A DNA stretch of 64,000 nt from Lysobacter enzymogenes (GCF_017355525.1 NZ_CP067395.1:1178001-1242000), one strand, 5' to 3'. Positions 16,991 through 33,548 are shown, numbered from the stretch's first letter. Made by a program: numbers and translations. Notes: generated by a model from the sequence alone, not told the origin.

Positions 16991-19900
16991 GGCTGACGCA
17001 CCGTCAGGCTCGCCGGCGCGGCCTTGCCGACGCCGCGCAGCTCCGGACGGTACATGTCTTCCACCAGCGACGGCGGCACCGTGTAAGTACCCGGCGTCAC
17101 CGCGCGCACGAGATAGAACACCCGCGCGGTGCGGCCTTCGTCGAGCTTGAGCGCGGCGACGTAGCGGTCGTCGCGGAACTCCTCGTGCTTGACGTCGGCG
17201 GCGCTGGAGCGCTCGGAGATCTCGATCCCGTCGACCACCACGCCGGCCCACTGCTTGGCGTCGCCGAGATTGAAGTTCTCGATCTCCAGGCCGGCCGGCA
17301 GCAGATCGGTCAGCAGCGCATCGGGCATCGCGCTGCGCGCCTTGATCGCGACCTGCACGATCAGCGCCTCGCCCTCGACCAGGCTGCCGCCGGACCAGTC
17401 CTTGCCTTCGGTGGTGTAGTACTTGCGCGTCACCTCGATCCGGGAGCCGTCCGCGGCCGGCGGCGTCCGCGGCACGCCGGCGACTTCGAAGCTGGCGTAC
17501 AACGGGGTCGGCCCGTTCGGCGCGAAGCTGACGCCCGCGGCGAGCTGGGCGAAGTCGAAGGCGCCGCCGATCAGCTTGGCCGGCTCGGCGTCGGTGGCGC
17601 CGCCGGCGACGGTCCAGCGGCCCGACAGCTGCTTGCCCTGGTCGGCCATCAGCGCCTTGCCGAGCCGCGCCAGCGCGACCTGCTCCTGCGTGCTCAGGTA
17701 CAGCCAGCCGCTGTTGCGGCGCGCGTCGAGGTCGCGGCCCATCGCCACCGCGCGCGCGTCGTACTCGGGCTGCGACAGCTTGTGCTCGTGCACCAGCGCG
17801 ATCATCAGCGCGTCGTCGCGCAGGCGGCTGCCGTAGTCGCCGAGGTACTCGGGACGCTGCGAGGAATCGCGGGCGAAGCCTTCCTTGATCGCCTTGGAAC
17901 CGCGCGCCTTGTCGCCCTGCAGGCTCAAGGCCAGGCCCAGGTGCACCAGCGGCAGGCCGGTCAGGCTCTGCTTGCGGTCGTTGTCGTACAGCGCGCGCAG
18001 GGTGCCGAGCGGAGCGCGGTTGACCCGCGCCAGCACGTAGCCGGCATGCGCCTGATAGGCGAACTTGAGGTGTTCGCGGCGGTCGTAGCCGTAGAACGAG
18101 GCGTTGCCCGACAGCAAGTCCTCGCCGAGCGCCTTGAGCGCCTTCTGCAACATCGCCTCGGGCACGGCGAAGCCGCCGTCGCGCGCGTCGAGCAGGAACT
18201 CGACCACGTACGGGGTCAGCGCCGGATTGACGTAGTCGCCGTCGCCCCACATCGAGAAATGCCCCGAGGCGATCTGCATCGCCGCGAGCCGGCCGAACGC
18301 GCCTTCCATGCGCGCGCGCCGCTGCTTGGCGTCGATGCCCTTGACCCCGAGCATCTTGGCCGTGGCCTCGTCGAGTTCGAGCGCGGCATAGCCCTTGCTC
18401 GTGGTCTGCTCGGCGCAGCCGTACGGATATTCCAGCGCGCCTTGCAGCGCGCTGGCGAACGGAATCGGCGGCAACGCGCTGACCACCATGCGCGCGCTGA
18501 CCGAATCCGGCATCAGCCCCTCGGCGAAATCGCTGCCGAGCTGGATCGCGCCGAGCTGGTCGAGCACGCGGGTGCGCGAGCGCAGCACCGCCGGCCACGC
18601 CGGACGCACCGGCAGGTCGTAGCGGCGGTCGACCTTGTAGCCGTTGCCGTCGACCCGCACCCGCACCTGCGCGACGGTGTAGCCCTCGCGCGCGGTCACC
18701 GGGAAGGTCAGGGTCTTCTTGGCTTCCACGCCGAGGTTCAACGTGTGCTCGCCGCCGTCGAGCGACAGCGGGCCGATGCCTTCGACCTTGACCGCGAACT
18801 CGCCGGCCTTGCCGGTGAAGTTCTGCACGTCGAGGGTCACGCTGCTCTTGTCGCCCGGCGCCAGCACCCGCGGCGTGCTCGCCTCGGCCAGCACCGGCGC
18901 GCGCACGATGGTCTCGGCGTCGCGGTTGCCGTAGCTGCCGCCGGAGTAGACCAGCGCGGAAACGCGCAAGGTGCCGTTGAAGTCCGGCACCGCCAGCTTG
19001 ATCCGCGCGTTGCCTTGCGCGTCGAGCTTCACCGGGCCTGCGAACAGGTCGACCGTCTGCACCCGCGCGGTCGGCCGGCGCGCCTGCGGCAAGGCCTGCA
19101 AGGCCATGTCGCCGCCGAAGCGGATCTTGGCGGTCTCGCCGTCGAAGCTCTCGATGACCCGGCCGTACACGTCGTACGCGTCGACGCCGAGGCGGCGCTG
19201 GGCGAAGAAATGCGCGGCCGCGTCGGGCACCGCGAAACGGGTGATGTTGAGGATGCCGACATCGACCGCCGAGACGGTGACGTAAGCGTCCTTGCCGGCC
19301 AGTTGCGGTGCGCTGACGGTCACCGGCAGGTCCTGCTCGGGCTTCATCAGCTTGGGCACGTTGACGCCGACCGCGACCTTGCGCTCGCGCCGGTCCATCG
19401 GCACGAACGCCACGCCGACCGCGCGCGCGGGCGTGATCTTGCTCGGCGCGCTGCCGCCGCGGAACACCAGCGCGGTGACGTAGACGTCGTGGCGCTCCCA
19501 GGCGTCGGTGACCGGAATCTTGAACTTGCTGCCGGCCTTGGCGGTGATCGCCTGCACGTAGACCATGCGGTCGGTCTCGACCATCAGCAGGCCCGGGCCC
19601 TCGTGCGGCGGCGTCACCGTCACTTCGAGCGTGTCGCCGGACTTGTACGAAGTCTTGTCGAGCGCGAGCTTGACCTTGTCGGGACGCGCGTCGAGGCCGC
19701 GGTTCTGGTCGTCCCAGCTCCAGCCGGCGCGGAACGGATAGCGCGTGGTGATCTTGGTCTGCGGGTCGAACACGTCGAGGCGGTACTCGCCCCACTCGAC
19801 CTGGAAGCTGAGCTTGGCCGCGTTCGCGCCGAGGTCGACGTTGCGCGTTTCCACGTCCTCGAAGCGGCGGGTGAAGTCGTACTTCCAGCCGCCCTCCTCG

Positions 19901-21969
19901 CCGTAGTTCCAGTGGTAATCGCGGCGTTCGCGCACCAGGGTGGCGCGCACGCCGCTGGCCGGGCGCGGCTTGCCGTCGCTGCCCACGCGCATCAGTTCGA
20001 AGCCGACCGTGGCGTTGCTGTCGGCGCCGTCCTTGTCGTCGAACAGCGGGCGCACGCCGACCAGCGCGTCGGCCGGCCACAGCACCCGCTTGACGCTGCG
20101 GTTGACGCTGCGGCCGCCGGACTCGAACACGCTGCCGGTGACGATCGCGGCGATCGTGCTGACCGGCTTGGCCTCGTCCGGCAGGGCGATGTCCTGCGCC
20201 AGCTTGCCGGCGTCGTCGAGCGTGGCGTCGACGACGTCCTTGGCTTCCTTCGGCAGGCTCAGGGTCGGATCGCCGAAGAAGTAACCCGGCATCTGCTCCA
20301 GCGGATGCTGCTCCACCGCCACCGTCATCTTGGCGGTGAAGCGGTTGCCCGCGGCCGGCGCGCCGTACAGATACGCCGCCTGCACGCCGAGCTTGAACGG
20401 CTGGCCCGGACGCAGCACCGCCGGCGCGTCGAGGTCGAGCTTGAGCCGCTCGGGCAGGAACTCCTCGATCCGCAGGGTCATGCCCTGCACCGCTTCCTTG
20501 CTGGCCGGATCGGTGCGGAATTCGACCCGCCAGCGGCCGGTCGCGGCGTCGGCGGGAATCAGCTGCGCATGGCGCACATAGCCCTGCGCATCGGGCTGCA
20601 GGCGGGTTTCCAGGAAAGTCTTGCCGTCGGGCTGCACATAGCGCAGGAACACCGGCTGCAACGCCTTGCCCTTGGTGTCGACGGGCTTGCCGTCCTGGTC
20701 GCGCAGCAGCGCCGACAGGCGCACGGTTTCGCCGGGGCGGTACAGGTCGCGGCCGGACCACGCGAACACGTCGAACCAGGCCTGCTCGCGCCCGGCCACG
20801 GCGAACTCGGAAAGATCCAGCGCGGGCTGGTTGAACGGCAGCATCGACACGTCGCTGCCCTTGCTCGCGATCAGCACCTGGGCCGCGTCGAGCTTGTAGT
20901 TCAGCAGCGCGTTGCCGTTGCCGTCGGTCTCGCCCTTGAGCGTCAGCTCGCCGTCGGCGCCGATGACCTTGAGCTCGACCCCGCCGACCGCCTCGCCTTT
21001 CTCCAGCGAGGCCACGTGCACGAACAGCTTGTCCTTGTAGGCGCGCGCGTGCAGGCCGAGGTCGCTGACGGTGAAGAACGCGGTCTCGAACTCGTCCTTG
21101 AACTGGCCGGCGCGCTTCATCACCGCGAAATACAGGCCGGGCTTCTGCAGCTCCTTGATCTCCTGCAGCGGCAAGTAGGTCAGCACGCGCTCGTTGGGCT
21201 TGCCGCCGAGCACGAAGCGGTTGACGTAGACCGGCTCGGCCAGCTTCGACAGCGGCTTCTTGTCGTCCCAGTCGCGTTCCAGCTCCCAACTGCCCTTGCG
21301 CCCGCCGCGCTGGTACTCGGCGAAGAACTTCGGCAGTTCCTTGTCCTTGACCCGCAGGAATTCGACATCGACTTCGGACACGTTGATCGACACCACCGGC
21401 AGGCCGCGGCTGTCGCGCGCCGGCAGCACGCTGCCCTGCGAGGCGAAGCCGACCACGGGCTCCAGCGGGCCGGTGTAGACCTGCTTGACGATCGCCTCGG
21501 CGATGCGGTCGCCGGCCGCGGCGGTCAGGCCGGGCTTGATCGCGACGGTGTAGTCCTTGCTCGCTTCCACGTGCGGGAAGCGCAGGATCTTGCCGCCGTC
21601 GTCGAGCACCCAGCTGCCTTCGACCGGGGCGCCGTTCTTGTCGGTCACCGCCAGCCACTGGTCGAAGTCCTGGGTGCCGACCAGCGGCTGGCTGAATTCC
21701 AGGGCGATGGCGAGTTCGTCGCCGCGCTTCTGATCCGGATACGCGGCGACCAGGGCGAAACCCTTGACCGCTTCGCGCTTGACCACGATGGCCTCGCCGC
21801 TGGCCTGCGGCAGCTGGCCGCCGCCGTCGCGCTTGCAGCCGGCGACCAGCGCGGTGGCCGCGATCAGCACCGCCGCCGCGGCGCGCAACAGGCCGGGCCG
21901 CCAATGCGGTGCGGGCTTCGAGAGGCGGACTCCTTCCGCGGCTCCGTCCAAGGGCTTCGTTCGCATCAT
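16987..21969 (-). CDS. Bacterial alpha-2-macroglobulin lipoprotein (YfhM type)
   Basis: About 1660 residues, close to E. coli YfhM. The start at 21969 is preceded by GGAGAG; a longer reading to 22182 runs into a repeat and is rejected. The signal peptide ends in lipobox VAGC before KRDGGG. Multiple macroglobulin-like beta-domains follow. The thioester motif is intact as YGCAEQT (C1185-Q1188). Such proteins trap attacking proteases in the periplasm through a bait region and the thioester. It heads a four-gene operon with two lipoproteins and pbpC, so it probably protects cells whose wall has been breached. No attacking factor can be deduced from the sequence. Confidence 0.94.
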   Translation of the reverse strand: MMRTKPLDGAAEGVRLSKPAPHWRPGLLRAAAAVLIAATALVAGCKRDGGGQLPQASGEAIVVKREAVKGFALVAAYPDQKRGDELAIALEFSQPLVGTQDFDQWLAVTDKNGAPVEGSWVLDDGGKILRFPHVEASKDYTVAIKPGLTAAAGDRIAEAIVKQVYTGPLEPVVGFASQGSVLPARDSRGLPVVSINVSEVDVEFLRVKDKELPKFFAEYQRGGRKGSWELERDWDDKKPLSKLAEPVYVNRFVLGGKPNERVLTYLPLQEIKELQKPGLYFAVMKRAGQFKDEFETAFFTVSDLGLHARAYKDKLFVHVASLEKGEAVGGVELKVIGADGELTLKGETDGNGNALLNYKLDAAQVLIASKGSDVSMLPFNQPALDLSEFAVAGREQAWFDVFAWSGRDLYRPGETVRLSALLRDQDGKPVDTKGKALQPVFLRYVQPDGKTFLETRLQPDAQGYVRHAQLIPADAATGRWRVEFRTDPASKEAVQGMTLRIEEFLPERLKLDLDAPAVLRPGQPFKLGVQAAYLYGAPAAGNRFTAKMTVAVEQHPLEQMPGYFFGDPTLSLPKEAKDVVDATLDDAGKLAQDIALPDEAKPVSTIAAIVTGSVFESGGRSVNRSVKRVLWPADALVGVRPLFDDKDGADSNATVGFELMRVGSDGKPRPASGVRATLVRERRDYHWNYGEEGGWKYDFTRRFEDVETRNVDLGANAAKLSFQVEWGEYRLDVFDPQTKITTRYPFRAGWSWDDQNRGLDARPDKVKLALDKTSYKSGDTLEVTVTPPHEGPGLLMVETDRMVYVQAITAKAGSKFKIPVTDAWERHDVYVTALVFRGGSAPSKITPARAVGVAFVPMDRRERKVAVGVNVPKLMKPEQDLPVTVSAPQLAGKDAYVTVSAVDVGILNITRFAVPDAAAHFFAQRRLGVDAYDVYGRVIESFDGETAKIRFGGDMALQALPQARRPTARVQTVDLFAGPVKLDAQGNARIKLAVPDFNGTLRVSALVYSGGSYGNRDAETIVRAPVLAEASTPRVLAPGDKSSVTLDVQNFTGKAGEFAVKVEGIGPLSLDGGEHTLNLGVEAKKTLTFPVTAREGYTVAQVRVRVDGNGYKVDRRYDLPVRPAWPAVLRSRTRVLDQLGAIQLGSDFAEGLMPDSVSARMVVSALPPIPFASALQGALEYPYGCAEQTTSKGYAALELDEATAKMLGVKGIDAKQRRARMEGAFGRLAAMQIASGHFSMWGDGDYVNPALTPYVVEFLLDARDGGFAVPEAMLQKALKALGEDLLSGNASFYGYDRREHLKFAYQAHAGYVLARVNRAPLGTLRALYDNDRKQSLTGLPLVHLGLALSLQGDKARGSKAIKEGFARDSSQRPEYLGDYGSRLRDDALMIALVHEHKLSQPEYDARAVAMGRDLDARRNSGWLYLSTQEQVALARLGKALMADQGKQLSGRWTVAGGATDAEPAKLIGGAFDFAQLAAGVSFAPNGPTPLYASFEVAGVPRTPPAADGSRIEVTRKYYTTEGKDWSGGSLVEGEALIVQVAIKARSAMPDALLTDLLPAGLEIENFNLGDAKQWAGVVVDGIEISERSSAADVKHEEFRDDRYVAALKLDEGRTARVFYLVRAVTPGTYTVPPSLVEDMYRPELRGVGKAAPASLTVRQP

Positions 21970-22070
21970 GCGGTTCTCTCCGGAAACTGCGACGCAGTAT
22001 AGAACGAGCGCACGCAAGCGGTAATCGCAACGGAAGGCCGCATGTGAGCGCCGTTGCGGCGATGCGCCCC

Positions 22071-22169
22071 CTGTAGGAGCGGCGCGAGCCGCGACCACGA
22101 AGTCGCACGGTCGCGCCGCAAGAATGCAACCCCGCGACTTCGTGGTCGCGGCCCGCGCCGTCCCTGCAG
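22071..22169. repeat. REP-like inverted pair, GTAGGAGCGGCGCGAGCC family (degenerate)
   Basis: Arms 22071-22106 and 22134-22169 pair over 36 bases with a few mismatches. They extend beyond the usual core by a shared ACGAAGTCGC end. The pair lies in the divergent gap between the macroglobulin gene and the first protease gene. Confidence 0.85.
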
Positions 22170-22460
22170 GCGCCGCCGCCACGGCGATCTGTGCGCCCGC
22201 GCCGGTTTCCGCCTCATGCCCGCCGCCATGAGCAAAGGTTATGTAAGCCGCCGCGTTCCGATAATGCCCGCCGCCGGCTCAAAACCGGCGCAGAAACCGT
22301 CACAACCGGGTATTGACCCGACGATAACCCCGTTATCCGGACCCAATTAAATCGCTCGAAAATCCGCCATTAAATCGGCGCGCGAAACCCAAACGCAATC
22401 CACATCACATAATCGGCGCCCAATCCAGCGCAAGCAGCCTCGCCCAGGCTCCAATCTTAT

Positions 22461-24292
<1,832 letters not shown>

Positions 24293-24352
24293 GCGCTGCG
24301 ACCGCAGCGCCGGCGCGGCCACGGCCGCGCCGGCCTCGTACGCTATTGGCGA

Positions 24353-24378
24353 CCCCGGCCCCGGCCGGGGTTTTTTTT
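24353..24378 (+). terminator. Rho-independent terminator of the first M4 gene
   Basis: CCCCGGC (24353-24359), short loop, GCCGGGG (24364-24370), then eight T (24371-24378). A strong terminator 60 bases after the stop. Confidence 0.93.
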
Positions 24379-24716
24379 CGGATTTTCGCCTCCGGCAAAA
24401 AACCGCAGCGAGGCCGGCACGCGACGTCGCGTTATCCGGCGACGATATGAGGCGCCGTTCCTGTTTCCGCACTGCGCCCGGACTCATGAAGAAACATAAT
24501 GATCGGGTATTGCAATGGGCCGAGCAGAACCGTGCGTGCACGGGTCACACCAGCCAGTGGACATAATCCGGGAAAAGGAAACTGAGAAATCCATACGACT
24601 GCGGCGAAACCCAGCTGCGGCGCGGGTTTGCGGCTGCAAGCGCTTCCATCCGACCGCAGTCACAGTAATTGAACGCGCGACGCGCCGAAACACCCTACCC
24701 CGACCCGCAATATCCT

Positions 24717-26992
<2,276 letters not shown>

Positions 26993-27040
26993 TCGCTTGA
27001 ACCAGCGCAAGGATGCGTCGAGGACCGTTCATGGTTCTGA

Positions 27041-27068
27041 AAAACCCCGGCTTCGGCCGGGGTTTTTT
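27041..27068 (+). terminator. Rho-independent terminator of the second M4 gene
   Basis: AAAACCCCGGC (27041-27051), loop TTCG, GCCGGGGTTTT (27056-27066), T-run to 27068. A textbook intrinsic terminator with a UUCG tetraloop. Confidence 0.95.
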
Positions 27069-27334
27069 CGTTTGCGCGCGGCGTGCACGGCGCATGCAGG
27101 CGATGTAATCGAATTGTGTTCTGGAATCGGATAAGCACAACGCGGCGCGAACGCGGCGTTCGCCGCGCGCCTTCGCGCTGCGCGCGGCGGTATCTGTGGT
27201 GTGCGGCCCGCGCGTCCGCCCCCACGTCCCGCATCGCGCGCGCACGGCTTCCCGGCCGGCAATCGATCTGTCGCGTACGCGCGACGGAGCGGGACGGCTC
27301 GTTCCTGCAATTCGCCACCAAGGAGCATCACCCC

Positions 27335-28225
27335 ATGAAAGCTTCGCACTGCATCGGCCTGGCCACCGTCCTGGCGCTGGCCGGATTGAGCGCTTCGGCG
27401 CAAGCGGCGCAAAAAGACGCCGGCGACATCGTCCGCCCGCAGATCATCGGCGGCATCGACGTCGGCAACGGCAAGTACCCGTTCATGGTCACCGTGCAGC
27501 TCAAGCTGCTCGGCGGCGACAACGCCTACGACAACCACTGGTGCGGCGGTTCGCTGATTTCGCCGTGGCTGGTGCTGACCGCGGCGCACTGCGTCGGCTT
27601 CGACGCCGCGCAGTACACGGTGATCGCCGGCCGCACCGCGCTGAAGAACGAGGCGCAAGGCATCAAGGCCGAAGTCGCCGCGGCCTATGTGCATCCCAAG
27701 TACCTCGCCGGCGACGGCGGCTACGATGTGGCGATCCTGGAGCTGAAGGCGCCGATCACCAAGATCAAGCCGGTCGCGCTGGTCACCGCCGGCACCGATG
27801 CGCTCGAACGTCCCGGCACGCAGCTGACCAACATCGGCTGGGGCAACACCATCCAGCAAAATCCGTTCCCGCCCGGCGGCAACGGCGTGAACCAGCCCAA
27901 CCGCCTGCAGGAAGTGCAGCTGCCGGTGGTGTCGTACGCCGAATGCGAATACGCCTACCGCGGCACCGGCATGCTCGCCTCGCAGGCGCTGGACCTGTGC
28001 GCCGGCCGCACCGGCAAGGACGCCTGCCAGGGCGATTCCGGCGGCCCGCTGTTCGTGGCCCTGCCCGGCAGCAAGAACTTCCTCCAGGTCGGCGTGGTCA
28101 GCCGCGGCGCCGGCTGCGGCGCGACCGGTTATCCGGGCATCTTCACCCGCGTGGCCAACGAGGAGATCTCGGCCTTCATCGCCAATCCCGCCGCGAAGGG
28201 CGTGAAGCTCGGCAAGGCGAAGTGA
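27335..28225 (+). CDS. Secreted trypsin-like serine protease (S1)
   Basis: ATG 27335 follows AGGAG by about 10 bases. The 296-residue preproenzyme has a signal peptide (MKASHCIGLATVLALAGLSA), a short propeptide, and the mature N-terminus IIGG at I37. The triad is H85 (TAAHC), D131 (YDVAILEL) and S235 (GDSGGP). D229, six residues before the serine, is the trypsin-type specificity Asp, so cleavage after Arg/Lys is expected. The residue before IIGG is Gln36, so activation is not by a trypsin-like cut. The gene lies just after two M4 proteases, one of which could do the processing; that is inference. Confidence 0.95.
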   Translation: MKASHCIGLATVLALAGLSASAQAAQKDAGDIVRPQIIGGIDVGNGKYPFMVTVQLKLLGGDNAYDNHWCGGSLISPWLVLTAAHCVGFDAAQYTVIAGRTALKNEAQGIKAEVAAAYVHPKYLAGDGGYDVAILELKAPITKIKPVALVTAGTDALERPGTQLTNIGWGNTIQQNPFPPGGNGVNQPNRLQEVQLPVVSYAECEYAYRGTGMLASQALDLCAGRTGKDACQGDSGGPLFVALPGSKNFLQVGVVSRGAGCGATGYPGIFTRVANEEISAFIANPAAKGVKLGKAK

Positions 28226-28244
28226 CGGCGCATTGAGCGCATCG

Positions 28245-28275
28245 CCGCCGCGCCGGCCGGGCCGGCGCGGCGGTT
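28245..28275. terminator. Hairpin between convergent protease and DUF1428 genes
   Basis: CCGCCGCGCCGGC (28245-28257), loop CGG, GCCGGCGCGGCGG (28261-28273). A perfect 13-bp GC-rich stem with only TT after it. Probably a shared transcription stop. Confidence 0.6.
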
Positions 28276-28288
28276 CGCGCTGTCGCGC

Positions 28289-28642
28289 TTAAAGCACCAC
28301 CAGCGGCTTGAAGCCGCCGAAGATCATGCGCTTGGCGTCGAACGGCATCTTGCTCGGGTCCATGTCCAGGCGCGGGTCTTTCATCACCTGCGCGTTGACC
28401 TTGTCGCGATGCTTGCGCGACTTGAACACGATCCACGAGAACGCCACCACTTCGCCGGGCTTGAGCTTGACCGCCAGCGGGAACGAGGTGACCTTGCCCG
28501 GCGGCACGTCGTCGCCGATGTTCTCCCAGTACGCCACCGCGCCGTACTCCATCCAGATCTTGCCGGCCTTGCGCGCCAGCTTGCGGTACGCGGCGATGTT
28601 GTCCTTCGGCACCGCCAATACGAAACCGTCGACGTAACTCAT
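28289..28642 (-). CDS. DUF1428 family protein (YbaA-like)
   Basis: A 117-residue protein beginning MSYVDGFVLAVPKDNIAAYR, with AGGAGG just upstream of the start on the minus strand. A conserved SFPLAVKLKPGEVVAFSWI stretch and a C-terminal MPFDAKRMIFGGF, typical of DUF1428/YbaA, identify the family, which has a ferredoxin-like dimeric alpha/beta-barrel fold. The biochemical role of the family is unknown. It is convergent with the serine protease gene. Confidence 0.9.
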   Translation of the reverse strand: MSYVDGFVLAVPKDNIAAYRKLARKAGKIWMEYGAVAYWENIGDDVPPGKVTSFPLAVKLKPGEVVAFSWIVFKSRKHRDKVNAQVMKDPRLDMDPSKMPFDAKRMIFGGFKPLVVL

Positions 28643-29124
28643 GCGTCCTCCTGCGGGCGTCTGGCCCTGTGTGGGGAAACCGCTGCGCGCCGCCGTCGCG
28701 GCGGCGATTCGAATGCGTCCGTGTTTCGGCGCACGATGCCTCGTGCGCATCCGCACGGCCCGACTATCGGCGCTGCGCGCGGCGCGCCCCAGTGTGGTTT
28801 GTCATGCGCGCGTTCGAACGAACGTACGGCCTGAATGCGCAGCTTCGCGACGATTCCGGAACATGTTTCTGCGTTGTGCGCTTGCGCAAGCGGAAGTCTT
28901 GTTTCCGCAGCTGTCGGCGGCCTGTCGCATCGCGACGCGAATGCGCGCGGCCGCGCCGCCATCGCCGCGCACGCGGCGTCCGGCCATCGTTGCGGCGCCT
29001 GCGCCGCTCGTGCCGGCCGGCCTTTATACTGCCGCGAAATTCCGACGATCCGATGCGCGCCGATCGCCCGACCGAGCGTGCCGACACCGGCTCGTCGCCA
29101 CGTTCGACGGATGCAAGCACACCG
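28643..29124. other. Gap between divergent DUF1428 and GNAT genes
   Basis: About 480 bases with no convincing gene. A TATACT -10-like box lies at 29025-29030, with no good -35, and could start the GNAT transcript. Long open frames here are high-GC shadows with poor codon usage. Confidence 0.5.
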
Positions 29125-29607
29125 ATGGATCACCGCAACCTGCGCCTGCGCGACTGGCGCGCCGACGACCGCGACGCCGGCCTGGCCTTGTTCGACAGCA
29201 ATACGCCGCGTTTTTTCGCCGCATCGGAACGGCAGGACTTCATCGACTTCATCGACGACCTGCCGGGTCCGTACTTCGTCCTCGAAGACGCGCACGGACG
29301 CGCGCTGGGATGCGCAGGCTATGCGGCCGCGCGCAACGACGCATCGAAAGCGGTGTTGTGCTGGGGCATGGTGCATGGCGAACTGCATCGCAGCGGCCTG
29401 GGTTCGGTCCTGCTCGCGCAGCGGCTCGCCCGCATCGCGGCCGATCCGGCCTGCCGTTCCGTGTCGATAGAAACCTCCCAGCACAGCTGCGGATTTTTCG
29501 CGCGCCATGGCTTCGTGGAGCTCCGCCGGACCGTCGACGGCTTCGCTCCGGGCATGGATCTGGTCGAGATGATGCTGGTCCTGGCCCGGCCCGCACCGAC
29601 GGGCTGA
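29125..29607 (+). CDS. GNAT-family N-acetyltransferase
   Basis: About 160 residues from ATG 29125. An in-frame ATG at 29053 would add 24 low-complexity residues; neither start has a clear ribosome-binding site. The acetyl-CoA pyrophosphate loop is ELHRSGLGSVLLAQRLARI, following beta-strand KAVLCWGMVHG, and the C-terminal part SVSIETSQHSCGFFARHGF is the usual beta-5/alpha-4 region. It transfers an acetyl group from acetyl-CoA to an amine; the substrate cannot be deduced. It is convergent with yceI. Confidence 0.86.
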   Translation: MDHRNLRLRDWRADDRDAGLALFDSNTPRFFAASERQDFIDFIDDLPGPYFVLEDAHGRALGCAGYAAARNDASKAVLCWGMVHGELHRSGLGSVLLAQRLARIAADPACRSVSIETSQHSCGFFARHGFVELRRTVDGFAPGMDLVEMMLVLARPAPTG

Positions 29608-29701
29608 GCCGCTCGCGTTTTTCCGCCGCCGCGCGTCGCCGGCTGTCGACGCCGCGCGCGAACGCGATCGCGCGTCCGCGCACGGGCCCGAGCGCCGCGG
29701 C

Positions 29702-30298
29702 TCACTTCGCCGCGGGCGTTTCCTCGGCGATGGCTTCGATCTGGATATGCAGCGCTACGGTCATGTCGAAACCGTAGTCCTTGCCCGCCGCCATGCCGAA
29801 CTGATCGCGCTGGAAGCTGGCGCTGGCGTCGGCGCCGCAGACCTCGCGCTTGTACATCGGATGCGGCATGCATTTGAACTGGCCGATGCGCAGCTCCAGC
29901 GGCTTGGTCACGCCGTGCAGGGTGAACTCGCCCTCGACCTTGCCCGGCTTGCCGTCCTTGAAGCCGGCGAGCTTGCCCTTGTAGGTCGCGGTCGGGAACT
30001 TGGCGGCGTCGAACAGCATCGGCTTCTTGGCTTCCTCGTTCATCGCATCCAGACCGAAATCGATGCTGGCGATGTCGATGCTGACCTCGACCGTACCGGT
30101 GCCGGCCTGCTTGTCGAGAACGATGCTGCCCGCGGACTTGTCGAACTTGCCGCGCCACTTCGACAGCCCGCCCATGTGGTCGGCTTCGAAGCTCGGATAG
30201 GTGTGGCTGGGATCGATCTTGTAGGTCGTCGGCGCGGCCGCGGCGGAGCCGGCGAACAGGGCGAGCGAGGTCAGCAGGCAAAGCGCAGTCAGGTTCAT
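29702..30298 (-). CDS. YceI family periplasmic protein
   Basis: A 198-residue protein with a signal peptide ([21 protein letters not shown]) and a lipocalin-like beta-barrel that binds isoprenoid lipids in characterised homologues. Typical motifs are [19 protein letters not shown] near the N-terminus, [20 protein letters not shown] and [13 protein letters not shown] pair of Cys (KCMPHP, EVCGAD) could form a disulfide. GGAG lies 7 bases before the start. A cytochrome b561 often accompanies yceI but none is present. The promoter is probably at 30337-30366. Confidence 0.93.
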   Translation of the reverse strand: MNLTALCLLTSLALFAGSAAAAPTTYKIDPSHTYPSFEADHMGGLSKWRGKFDKSAGSIVLDKQAGTGTVEVSIDIASIDFGLDAMNEEAKKPMLFDAAKFPTATYKGKLAGFKDGKPGKVEGEFTLHGVTKPLELRIGQFKCMPHPMYKREVCGADASASFQRDQFGMAAGKDYGFDMTVALHIQIEAIAEETPAAK

Positions 30299-30336
30299 GA
30301 GGATCTCCGGGGCGGGCGATGAGGGAAAGCCGTGGG

Positions 30337-30366
30337 ACGCTAGCACCGGCCTCGCCGGCGCCGCAA
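30337..30366 (-). promoter_or_regulatory. Candidate promoter of the yceI-type gene
   Basis: On the minus strand TTGCGG (30366-30361), 18-base spacer, TAGCGT (30342-30337), 39 bases before the start codon. It uses the same TAGCGT -10 as the two M4 genes and the gene at 47384. Confidence 0.45.
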
Positions 30367-30517
30367 TCGCAGCGATGCGCCGGTGGGTTGCGCCGATGCC
30401 GGCAATCCGGCGGTTCGTGCGGTGCAGCATGGTTGCGGTCCGTCGTGGGGCGACGCGCCGAAACCGGGCTGCTGTCAGTACGACGATCCAGCCGCGGCGG
30501 TTTCGACATGGGCGGGC

Positions 30518-30546
30518 AAAAAAAAACGCCGCCCGGAGGCGGCGTT
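30518..30546 (-). terminator. Rho-independent terminator facing gyrA
   Basis: On the minus strand AACGCCGCC (30546-30538), loop TCCG, GGCGGCGTT (30533-30525), then a run of T (about 30526-30518). It is the first terminator in gyrA orientation, some 300 bases past the gyrA stop, with two repeat units between. Confidence 0.88.
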
Positions 30547-30591
30547 GGTTCGTGCGGATGACGACCCGTTGAACGCGGCGCCCCCTCCTAT

Positions 30592-30790
30592 CGTCATTCC
30601 CGCGAACGCGGGCTCCGCTTCATTTCGGCGCAGCCGAACATCCAGGGCGTCATCGAGGCATGATTCTGAAGTCTCTGGATCCCCGCCTTCGCGGGGATGA
30701 CGGCTGGGAGAACGCGGCGAAACCCGCCTGCCCGCCATTCCAGCGAAGGTGGGCTCCGCTTCATTTCGGCGTAGCCGAACATCCAGGGCT
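30592..30790. repeat. CGTCATTCCCGCGAA dispersed repeat, two units
   Basis: Unit one (30592-30702) begins cgtcattcccgcgaacgcgg, has a central aagtctctggatcccc, and ends gcggggatgacg, so its ends are inverted. Unit two (30735-30790) is a degenerate partial copy starting ccattccagcgaaggtggg. They lie between gyrA and its terminator and would be in the gyrA mRNA 3' end. Other copies: 33961-34256, 57726-57838, 63304-63445. Confidence 0.85.
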
Positions 30791-30848
30791 TCACCCAGGC
30801 ACTGCTCTCAGCCTCCAGCCGCGGCCTCGCGGCCGCGGCTGAAACGCA

Positions 30849-33548
<2,700 letters not shown>

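Noticed and set aside
17185..22002. A 1605-codon open frame on the plus strand
   Set aside because: Antisense shadow of the macroglobulin gene caused by high GC3; the composition is unlike a protein and it has no motif or signal.
15929..22129. A 2066-codon open frame on the minus strand
   Set aside because: It is mostly the +1 shadow of the macroglobulin gene, low in hydrophobic structure and full of Arg/Gly/Ala runs. Only its 3' part, from GTG 16990, is a real lipoprotein gene.
22054..22350. Short frames across the gap upstream of the first M4 gene
   Set aside because: They run through a REP-like hairpin pair and have no ribosome-binding site.
28669..29124. Long N-terminal extension of the GNAT gene
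   Set aside because: The extra residues are low-complexity and Cys/Arg-rich; the acetyltransferase fold starts at about 29125, and a -10-like box lies at 29025.
30319..30842. Several overlapping short frames next to gyrA
   Set aside because: They are translations of the CGTCATTCCCGCGAA repeats and the terminator region.
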